This document shows positions 47,870 through 59,412 of a stretch of DNA of 59,412 nucleotides, piece after piece. Position 1 is the stretch's first letter; every line of letters starts with the position of its first letter. The notes below the pieces were generated by a model. The model saw nothing but the letters and a program-made list of their open reading frames with translations, was not told where the DNA came from and did no database searches. A program made the position numbers and the translations under genes. The DNA comes from an uncultured Prochlorococcus sp. (GTDB lineage Bacteria; Cyanobacteriota; Cyanobacteriia; PCC-6307; Cyanobiaceae), in NCBI GenBank assembly GCA_902525585.1, contig CABZHQ010000006.1, positions 1 to 59,412 of the forward strand. Reading direction: 5' to 3'.

Positions 47870-49171
47870 ATGAAATCTTTGGATTCAAAAACTCCAAGTC
47901 AAGATTGGCACCCAAATATTTGGCCACCTTTTACACAAATCAATAACAGCAAACCGCAAATAGAAGTAACTCATGGTCAAGATGCCCTCCTATTTACTAA
48001 AAATCCTAAAAAAGAGCTAATAGATGCAATCAGTAGTTGGTGGGTAACTCTTCATGGACATAGTAACCAATACATTGCGGATGCTATTTTCAATCAATCA
48101 AAAAAACTTGAGCAAGTTATATTTGCTGATTTTTTACATCCACAGGCAAAAAAATTGGCGGAAAGACTTAGTGAATCAACAAAACTTGAACGATTATTCT
48201 TTTCTGATAACGGTTCTACTGCAGTGGAAGTCGCTTTAAAAATTGCCTTCCAATCATGGCAAAATAGAGGAGAGACAAGAACTCAAATAGTAGCTTTTGA
48301 TGGCGCCTATCATGGCGATACATTCGGGGCAATGGCTTTAGGTGAAAGAAATATGTTTAATGAGAATTTCGATAATCTTATGTTCCCAGTTAGGAGAGTC
48401 CCCTGGCCTTCAACTTGGATGAACGATGAAGAAGTACAACATAAAGAAAATGAGGCGATCCAAAAATTAGAAACTCTACTTAAAACTCCCACAGTTGCAG
48501 TAATCCTGGAGCCACTTGTTCAAGGGGCAGGAGGAATGAATATGGTTAGGCCTCAGTTTATAAAAAAAGTTTCAGAAATTATAAACAATAATAATTCTTT
48601 GTTAATTGCTGATGAAGTTTTGACTGGGTTTGGAAGATGTGGAAGTCTTTTTGCGTTTCAAAAAGCAAAAATCGTTCCCGATTTAATAAGTATTTCAAAA
48701 GGCTTAACTGGTGGATTTTTACCAATGGGAATAACTTTATGTAAAGAAAAAATTTTTCAATCCTTTATTGATGATTCCCCAAGAAAAACTTTTTGGCATG
48801 GACATAGTTTTACTGCTAATCCTTTAGGTTGTGCTGCGGCAAACGCTAGCCTTGATTTATTAGAAAAAGAACCACAGAAATACCTTTCATTTGAAGAAAA
48901 ACATTTATATCACTTAATTAAATTTCAAAACTTACCATATATAAAAAAAATAAGGGTATCCGGCACAATTGCTGCCTTCGATTTAGATATTGGGAACAAA
49001 AAAGGTTATTTCAATAATATTGGGAAAGAAATAAAGAGTCTTGCAATGGAGCAAGGTTTATTTATTAGACCCCTCGGGAATGTTATTTATCTCTTACCAC
49101 CTCTCTGTATAACCGATGATCAAATAGAAAAAAGTTACTGGATAATAAGGCAAATCTTAGAAAATCTTTAG
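47870..49171 (+). CDS. bioA: 7,8-diaminopelargonic acid aminotransferase
   Basis: This 433-residue class III aminotransferase has SSWWVTLHGHSN near 47, DGAYHGDTFGAMALG near 144, LIADEVLTGFGRCG near 245 and the PLP lysine in SISKGLTGGFLPMG near 274-287. It makes diaminopelargonate, normally with S-adenosylmethionine as donor. Last gene of the operon; bioB is not in this window. It converges with the DUF3143 gene eight bases away. Confidence 0.94.
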   Translation: MKSLDSKTPSQDWHPNIWPPFTQINNSKPQIEVTHGQDALLFTKNPKKELIDAISSWWVTLHGHSNQYIADAIFNQSKKLEQVIFADFLHPQAKKLAERLSESTKLERLFFSDNGSTAVEVALKIAFQSWQNRGETRTQIVAFDGAYHGDTFGAMALGERNMFNENFDNLMFPVRRVPWPSTWMNDEEVQHKENEAIQKLETLLKTPTVAVILEPLVQGAGGMNMVRPQFIKKVSEIINNNNSLLIADEVLTGFGRCGSLFAFQKAKIVPDLISISKGLTGGFLPMGITLCKEKIFQSFIDDSPRKTFWHGHSFTANPLGCAAANASLDLLEKEPQKYLSFEEKHLYHLIKFQNLPYIKKIRVSGTIAAFDLDIGNKKGYFNNIGKEIKSLAMEQGLFIRPLGNVIYLLPPLCITDDQIEKSYWIIRQILENL

Positions 49172-49179
49172 ATAGAAAT

Positions 49180-49437
49180 TTAAGGTCCCTGCAATATTGC
49201 ATTTTCCACATCTTCTCTATTAATGCAATAGGAAAATAGTCTTTTAGTTTCTTGTCCTTCACTTTCCCAGATAACACTTAAATCTTCTTGTTCAAAAATA
49301 ATAGTTGCATTCCAATTTGAAAGTAAAAGATACCATTTAGATGGATTATTAATATCCTTCACAGCACCTAAATCAGTTAGCCACAATTCCAATGATTGCA
49401 GTGAATTTTGATTGACAGGTTTTTTAGAGGGGTTCAC
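49180..49437 (-). CDS. DUF3143-type cyanobacterial hypothetical protein, 85 aa
   Basis: This 85-residue soluble protein has SLELWLTDLGAVKD, then KWYLLLSNWNATIIFEQEDL, SVIWES and a final YCINREDVENAILQGP, the layout I know as DUF3143. Function unknown. It follows the J-domain membrane protein by 16 bases on the same strand, and the pair is probably co-transcribed, suggesting a joint role. Confidence 0.72.
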   Translation of the reverse strand: MNPSKKPVNQNSLQSLELWLTDLGAVKDINNPSKWYLLLSNWNATIIFEQEDLSVIWESEGQETKRLFSYCINREDVENAILQGP

Positions 49438-49453
49438 AGACTTTTTTAAAAAA

Positions 49454-49894
49454 TTATTTAATTAGCCAAAGCGGTAATGTCTCTAGTTCTTTTCCAGTAA
49501 AAGAAGCAATAAAAATTGAACAAATTAAACTTACAGAAATTATGATAATTAAAAGAAACAAAGAAAACAATTCTCCATTCGAAAAAGGTCTTCTATTTCC
49601 TATTAAATTTTGATTATTAGAATCGATTAATAAATTATTTAAAACGTTGGTATGATTTTTACTTCTAGAGTTTTCTTTTAGTTTGTCATCATATATTTTC
49701 CTTAAATTACTATTATTTAAATGTTCATAAGCTTCAAGAACTTCTTGAAATTTACTTTTAGCGACGTCTATTTCCAATGAAGTTGTATCGGGATGCAACT
49801 CAATAGAAAGTTTACAAAATGCCTTTCTTAATTCATTATTGGATGCATTTTCATTTACACCTAAAATTTTGTAATAGGAAGTTTCCCCTTTCAA
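49454..49894 (-). CDS. Membrane-anchored J-domain protein
   Basis: The 146-residue protein has an N-terminal J domain (YYKILGVNENASNNELRKAF, HPD at 34-36, FQEVLEAYEHL) and a C-terminal membrane helix (about 108-131). There is no zinc-finger or substrate-binding domain, so it is a type III DnaJ that would recruit Hsp70 to the membrane. The start is divergent from rsmG with an 89-base gap. Confidence 0.88.
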   Translation of the reverse strand: MKGETSYYKILGVNENASNNELRKAFCKLSIELHPDTTSLEIDVAKSKFQEVLEAYEHLNNSNLRKIYDDKLKENSRSKNHTNVLNNLLIDSNNQNLIGNRRPFSNGELFSLFLLIIIISVSLICSIFIASFTGKELETLPLWLIK

Positions 49895-49983
49895 AATAAT
49901 CTTTTATTAATATTGTAATTCTAATAAATTTTTACTAAATAGAATGTATTTAATGGATAGTTAAAATTCATATTTATAACGAA

Positions 49984-50697
49984 ATGAAAAAACAAAACAT
50001 TCCAAAAGAAGTTCTTTCCTTAATAACTGAAGAAGAAATAAATTTATTTCAAGAGTTACAAATTAAAATTAAAGAATTAAATAATAAGACCAATCTCACA
50101 AGATTAACTGATGGGGATGATTATTGGGTATCTCAAGTTTTTGACAGCATTTGGCCATTCAAAGCTTTCACGAATTTTAATTTTGATAATAAAAAATTTT
50201 TAGATATTGGATCAGGCTGTGGCTTCCCAGGTTTAGCTTATGCAATAACTCATCCTAATTCTGAGATATACCTAATTGATTCTTTAAAAAAGAAAACAGA
50301 TGCAATAAAAATTTTAGTTGAACAGATCAATTTCAAAAACAAAATTAATATAATCAATGATCGTGTTGAGAACTTAGCCCACCAATCGTCAATGAGAAAT
50401 AATTTTAATATTGCAACAACTAGAGCAGTTAGTAATCCATCAACAGTATCAGAATATATTCTACCAATGTTAAAAAAAGAAGGGTTTGGAGTTTTATATT
50501 GTGGCAAATGGACGAATGAAGAAAGCAAAAATCTAGATAAAACTTTAGAAATATTAGAAGGGAAAGTTAAAGATAAAAAAGAGATACAATTACCAAGAAA
50601 TAAAGGCACTCGAAATATTATTCTTATTCAACCAAAGAATTTTTGTCCTGAAATTTACCCAAGAAAAGTTGGAAAACCTGAAAAAAATCCATTATGA
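49984..50697 (+). CDS. rsmG: 16S rRNA m7G527 methyltransferase RsmG
   Basis: This 237-residue protein has NLTRLTDGDDYWVSQVFDS at about 37-55, the SAM-binding LDIGSGCGFPGLAYA (73-87), and TTRAVSNPSTVSEYILPMLK. It methylates N7 of G527 in 16S rRNA. Loss of the enzyme gives low-level streptomycin resistance in other bacteria. It converges with the aldo/keto reductase two bases away. Confidence 0.92.
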   Translation: MKKQNIPKEVLSLITEEEINLFQELQIKIKELNNKTNLTRLTDGDDYWVSQVFDSIWPFKAFTNFNFDNKKFLDIGSGCGFPGLAYAITHPNSEIYLIDSLKKKTDAIKILVEQINFKNKINIINDRVENLAHQSSMRNNFNIATTRAVSNPSTVSEYILPMLKKEGFGVLYCGKWTNEESKNLDKTLEILEGKVKDKKEIQLPRNKGTRNIILIQPKNFCPEIYPRKVGKPEKNPL

Positions 50698-50699
50698 AA

Positions 50700-51893
50700 T
50701 TATTTTCTTGATAATCTTTTAGCATTCTTATCTCCAAACTTTTCTTTTAAATTTCTCAATTTTTTTATAACTTTTTTTGGATTTATGTGACCTTCTAATA
50801 CTTTCAATAATTGTCCTTCAGAAACATCTACATCTAGTAAATTTGCGTTGAATCCTGGGAACCAGTGGCTTCCATTACCAAGCAATTGATATCTAGCTCT
50901 TGCATATCCTTCCATACCCAACCAATCAATTAAATTTGAAAGCCAAAGCAGAACAGGAATATTAATATTTCCCGGCGTATATTCCCAACTTGGTAAATTT
51001 CTATTCCAATTTTGATGCCACTCTAAACCTAATGAATTAATTGATTCCTGCCTTAATTTGTTAATTATCTTAGGCACATACTTTTCAGATTCTGATAACA
51101 ATGAGACAGCTTCTAAATGCAGAGCAAAATCTGTCTCTTTTGCAATACCCACACTCAAAGTATGGACATTTTGATTTCTTAAGCAAAAAAGATCATTAAA
51201 AACTATAGGATGAAGTGGTTTACAAAATTCCAACATTTTTCTTGAGGGAGTATGAAGATGTCCCCCTTTATCAGTGGGACTTATTATGAAAACCCCAAGA
51301 TCATGCTTATTGGCTAAATTAATAACCTTTGTATTTTCCTGATTAATGAAATACCAGTGCAAATTTACATAATCAAATAAGTTTGTTGATATGGCCTTTT
51401 CAATAAGTGAAGATTTTCCATGGGTTGAAAATCCAATAGATCCAATTAAATTTTCTTTTTGAAAATTCCTCAAAATATCAATGCAACCTCCATCTCGAAT
51501 AGCCTGATGTAAATGTTCAGCAGTATTGATACCATGTATTGCTAACAAATCAATTTTTTTAACTTTCAATTTCTCAATACTAGATAATACATCTCGCTCA
51601 AAAATTTCCGGATCACTATTTGGTGGAATCTTTGTTTGGATTATATTTGGAATTTTCTTAGTATTCTTAAAACACATCCCTAATTGCACCTCAGAAGTTC
51701 CATAGTACTTGGCAGTTTCTACATGACTTAAACCATATTTTGTTGCAAGATCTAATATATTTTCTACTTTATTTTGTTCTTCGTATGAAACCTCAGAAAA
51801 ATCTAATTGATCCCAACTTTTTTGAAATCTCATACCACCTAAAGATAAAACAGGAATCTTCAGATTGGTCCTACCAAATCTACGATATTGCAT
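50700..51893 (-). CDS. Aldo/keto reductase family protein with C-terminal extension
   Basis: The 397-residue protein has an AKR barrel: RRFGRTNLKIPVLSLGGMRF near the start, HVETAKYYGTSEVQLG at about 56-71, IQTKIPP and LLAIHGIN. The position usually occupied by Asp in the catalytic tetrad motif (xDTAxxYG) is Glu here. An extra 100 C-terminal residues follow the barrel. It lies ten bases after a 4Fe-4S ferredoxin gene, its possible partner. Substrate unknown. Confidence 0.82.
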   Translation of the reverse strand: MQYRRFGRTNLKIPVLSLGGMRFQKSWDQLDFSEVSYEEQNKVENILDLATKYGLSHVETAKYYGTSEVQLGMCFKNTKKIPNIIQTKIPPNSDPEIFERDVLSSIEKLKVKKIDLLAIHGINTAEHLHQAIRDGGCIDILRNFQKENLIGSIGFSTHGKSSLIEKAISTNLFDYVNLHWYFINQENTKVINLANKHDLGVFIISPTDKGGHLHTPSRKMLEFCKPLHPIVFNDLFCLRNQNVHTLSVGIAKETDFALHLEAVSLLSESEKYVPKIINKLRQESINSLGLEWHQNWNRNLPSWEYTPGNINIPVLLWLSNLIDWLGMEGYARARYQLLGNGSHWFPGFNANLLDVDVSEGQLLKVLEGHINPKKVIKKLRNLKEKFGDKNAKRLSRK

Positions 51894-51903
51894 CTTTTTG
51901 ATA

Positions 51904-52263
51904 TTAGTGCTTATTCATTCTCGGTGGCTTTCCAAATGTTTGAAACATATCCCTATCGAGACTATTCTCTAAATCATCCAATTCTTCAAATTTGACCCAA
52001 TGAATACAATCAACAGGGCATGTATCTATTGCTTCTTGTATGACATCAGAACTATCTCCATCTTGCCTAATAGCTCGACTTCTACCATGAAATTCATCAA
52101 CAGTGAAAGTGTTCGAAGCGACGTGAACACAGTACTGACAACCAATACACTTAGCTTCATCAACCCATACAGCCTTTTCGGCTAACTGCCCACCTAAAAC
52201 AGGCTCATGGCCAGTAATATCAATATTTTCTTCAGTATTATGAAATGGATCCGTAAAATCCAT
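51904..52263 (-). CDS. 4Fe-4S ferredoxin
   Basis: This 119-residue protein carries Cys39-x2-Cys42-x2-Cys45 (CIGCQYC) and TCPVDCIHWV with Cys 82 and 86, fitting one [4Fe-4S] cluster. The second motif is widely separated, typical of the single-cluster cyanobacterial/plastid type. An acidic N-terminus of about 35 residues precedes the cluster. It sits between Ycf35 and the aldo/keto reductase genes in one run. Confidence 0.87.
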   Translation of the reverse strand: MDFTDPFHNTEENIDITGHEPVLGGQLAEKAVWVDEAKCIGCQYCVHVASNTFTVDEFHGRSRAIRQDGDSSDVIQEAIDTCPVDCIHWVKFEELDDLENSLDRDMFQTFGKPPRMNKH

Positions 52264-52272
52264 ATCTTGGCA

Positions 52273-52665
52273 TTAGTTTTCCCACTTGGTTAAGACCAAT
52301 TCAATAGAACCATCATTTTTATTTTTTTGCTCTAAAATTTGATATCCATCTTCTTGCGTTTTAGAAATGATTGTCTGGTAAGCATACATTTGTGTAACTT
52401 TTGATATAAATCTTTCTACAGGAATCTCAAATTTCCATAGATCTAGGTCAGTAACTAATTCATATGCATTAGTATTTTTATCCCATTTAAATCCAACTTG
52501 GGTATCACCTGGTAAATGCATACTTATATCAACGGCTGTGAATTGACCTTTATATCCTTTTACAAACTTTTCTTCTTGATTAATTCTATAACCGAAATGA
52601 TTCAAAGCCTTAATTAGTGGCTCTGCTTCTTTAAGCTGGGTTTTAATCGTACTAAAATGTGACAT
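52273..52665 (-). CDS. ycf35: Ycf35/DUF1257 family protein
   Basis: The 130-residue protein starts MSHFSTIKTQLKEAEPLIKA, continues with YKGQFTAVDISMHLPG and VGFKWDKNTNAYELVTD, and ends ELVLTKW. This is Ycf35, a conserved cyanobacterial and algal-plastid protein of unknown function. Its start overlaps the DUF2997 gene's end by 14 bases, and the two families usually occur together. Confidence 0.9.
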   Translation of the reverse strand: MSHFSTIKTQLKEAEPLIKALNHFGYRINQEEKFVKGYKGQFTAVDISMHLPGDTQVGFKWDKNTNAYELVTDLDLWKFEIPVERFISKVTQMYAYQTIISKTQEDGYQILEQKNKNDGSIELVLTKWEN

Positions 52666-52876
52666 TAGATTCGTTATTTAATTGTGTTAAGTTTTCACTT
52701 TGATTAGAGATGAAAGCATCAGATGTTTTATTCTTAACTGTTACTTTACCGAGAGCATCTTCGAGATTTTTTGTAGCTTCATTGCATGAATTACCAGTAA
52801 ATCCCTCGACAGTCTCTTCAACTCTTCCGTCTTGATGAATTTTGAATCTCAATGTTTTCTGAGGCATTAAATTCAA
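52652..52876 (-). CDS. DUF2997 family protein
   Basis: The 74-residue protein starts TLRFKIHQDGRVEETVEGFT, then NSCNEATKNLEDALGKV, which matches DUF2997, the usual neighbour of Ycf35. The C-terminal 20 residues are Asn/Ser-rich and variable. It is the first gene of the Ycf35-ferredoxin-reductase run and overlaps ycf35. Function unknown. Confidence 0.82.
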   Translation of the reverse strand: MNLMPQKTLRFKIHQDGRVEETVEGFTGNSCNEATKNLEDALGKVTVKNKTSDAFISNQSENLTQLNNESNVTF

Positions 52877-53014
52877 GTACTGAGTACTTTTACTTTATAT
52901 AGAATAACGAAATTTTTTTGTTTCAGTTGGTACAAGTTAATTAATTTTAATTTTTATATTGAATATCTGATAAATAAACTTTTTCAGTAGTGTGCTAAAA
53001 AAAAATTAAGAAAT

Positions 53015-53788
53015 TTAGTTATAAAAACCTTGCATGCCCATTGAATCCAAGGCAGTCTTTGCTTCTTCCATGACGGAAGGTTCTTTATCGAAAAGTGCTA
53101 TCTTGGTACATTCATCAACGAAACTTTCTTGAAATGTATTGTTTAATTTTTCGTACAACCTACATAATGACCAAATGCAATTACTCCTAACACCTGATTC
53201 ATTATCTATCTTTAAACTTATTAAAAGCTGTTCTGCTGCTAAATGTGCGTTTTCCAAACAAACATTTCCAATTTCAGCTAAAGAACTAGATGACCATAAC
53301 CTGACTGCAGCAACATCATTCTTCAAAGCATTTATTAGTGGTTTTAAAACAATTTGGTCATCATAATTAGCTAAACTCCATGCAGTTGCTCTTCTGACAT
53401 ACGCGTTATCGTCAGACTCCAAAAGACTTACAAGTTTCTGAACAGCACTAGGACATGGGTTGCGACCTAAAGCGTATACAGCACTCATTCTCTCAACAGG
53501 ACAAGGTTGATCGAGTAATGGTAACAAAAGGGGGAGCGATCTTTTATCTCTATATTCACAAAATATTCTTAAGCCCTGTATTCTTTCTTCTCTTTTACCT
53601 TCGAGCATTCTTAGAGCTTCATTACACTCTTGAGTTATGTTTAAACCTTTAGAAAAAGCATCTTCATCAATTTGCTCTAAAGGATCTATTTCAATCTCTA
53701 AAGCTAATTCTCTGGCTAAAACATCTGGATCAACTGCAATTTCAGCTAGGCTTTCTTTGTTAGGATCCCTATTTTTCGTCATTTTCAA
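53015..53788 (-). CDS. HEAT-repeat (PBS-lyase-like) protein
   Basis: The 257-residue protein has an acidic N-terminus and about five HEAT-type repeats from residue 70 (LLPLLDQPCPVERMSAVYAL, then RATAWSLANYDDQ, LWSSSSLAEIG, CIWSLCRLYEK). Such repeats occur in phycobilin lyases and scaffolds. This group has few phycobiliproteins, so a protein-binding scaffold is as likely. It is preceded by a 41-residue membrane protein 12 bases upstream. Confidence 0.82.
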   Translation of the reverse strand: MKMTKNRDPNKESLAEIAVDPDVLARELALEIEIDPLEQIDEDAFSKGLNITQECNEALRMLEGKREERIQGLRIFCEYRDKRSLPLLLPLLDQPCPVERMSAVYALGRNPCPSAVQKLVSLLESDDNAYVRRATAWSLANYDDQIVLKPLINALKNDVAAVRLWSSSSLAEIGNVCLENAHLAAEQLLISLKIDNESGVRSNCIWSLCRLYEKLNNTFQESFVDECTKIALFDKEPSVMEEAKTALDSMGMQGFYN

Positions 53789-53800
53789 AACCTAAAAATA

Positions 53801-53926
53801 TTAATTCATGGGGGCAGGCGACATCATATCTCCTGGCAACCAAATTCTTGCACTAACTGCAAAGAAGGCAATCCCAAAAAGTGAGACTATAGCGAAAGGT
53901 AAAATTTTTGTCTTAATAAAACCCAA
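53801..53926 (-). CDS. Small single-helix membrane protein, about 41 aa
   Basis: The frame carries one membrane helix (ILPFAIVSLFGIAFFAVSA) followed by RIWLPGDMMSPAPMN, a Trp/Pro/Met-rich tail. No ATG is available; TTG 53926 gives 41 residues, while the frame is open further to about 53970. It lies between rlmN and the HEAT gene. The size and tail suggest a low-mass subunit of a membrane complex; no family is recognised. Confidence 0.5.
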   Translation of the reverse strand: MGFIKTKILPFAIVSLFGIAFFAVSARIWLPGDMMSPAPMN

Positions 53927-53995
53927 AGAATCAAAATTAATTAAGTCAATAATAACCTGTTTAAGAGACTTTTAAAAAAATGTTTTTAGATAATA

Positions 53996-55051
<1,056 letters not shown>

Positions 55052-55068
55052 TTAGTTCAAAATTATTT

Positions 55069-55224
<156 letters not shown>

Positions 55225-55276
55225 TTAAAAAATTTAAAAGTTCATTCTAGTCGCTAAAAATAATAATAGATAATAT

Positions 55277-59404
<4,128 letters not shown>

Positions 59405-59412
59405 TTAAAGAT

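Noticed and set aside
49202..49210. Third exact TTTTCCACA sequence
   Set aside because: Isolated copy inside the DUF3143 gene; consistent with chance, so not proposed as a DnaA site.

Overview
The window is chromosomal DNA from a high-light-adapted Prochlorococcus, an oceanic picocyanobacterium. The evidence is very AT-rich DNA, extremely short intergenic spaces, split F1Fo-ATPase operons with a duplicated b/b' pair, and plastid-type genes (PSRP-3/Ycf65, Ycf35, System II cytochrome c assembly). A single-helix high-light-inducible protein and many very small lineage-specific ORFs point the same way. No tRNA, rRNA, insertion sequence, integrase, CRISPR array or phage gene was recognised.

Region 1-6650 is the accessory part. 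It is a low-density stretch of tiny ORFs (19-102 residues), many with one membrane helix or a few cysteines. It includes two tightly coupled mini-operons (58-377 minus and 2138-2614 plus), two paralogous pairs of miniproteins, a twin-CX3C miniprotein, a gapless repeated upstream module (3015-3060 and 5993-6038), repeated terminator-like sequences and two decayed genes (466-890 and 5363-5522). A cupin-like gene and a LOG-family gene sit in its middle.

Region 6885-14939 holds a dienelactone hydrolase, a secreted cupin, a DsrE-like protein, an EVE-domain protein, RNA polymerase omega (rpoZ), a divergent short Hsp70, pyrR, gpmI and secG. The gap at 9796-10106 carries a cluster of sequences matching the cyanobacterial DnaA box.

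Region 15007-33170 contains groES-groEL, the beta/epsilon ATP synthase operon (atpD-atpC) and the large atpI-B-E-F'-F-H-A-G operon. Between them lie PSRP-3, pepP, a DUF21/CBS membrane protein, a GTPase, nadD-nadE and a 2Fe-2S ferredoxin. The two atp operons encode a complete thylakoid ATP synthase. The leader of the large operon can form a hairpin that hides the ribosome-binding site of its first gene.

Region 33437-49171 carries an FtsW/RodA gene, the System II pair ccdA-ccs1, queF, glnB (PII), a TlyA-type methyltransferase, purB, fumC, a Ski2-like RNA helicase and a five-gene biotin operon (bioF, an esterase, bioC, bioD, bioA).

Region 49180-59377 has a J-domain membrane protein, rsmG, an aldo/keto reductase-ferredoxin-Ycf35-DUF2997 cluster, a HEAT-repeat protein, rlmN, an HLIP and the complete rpoC2. 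Coordinates of CDS include the stop codon.
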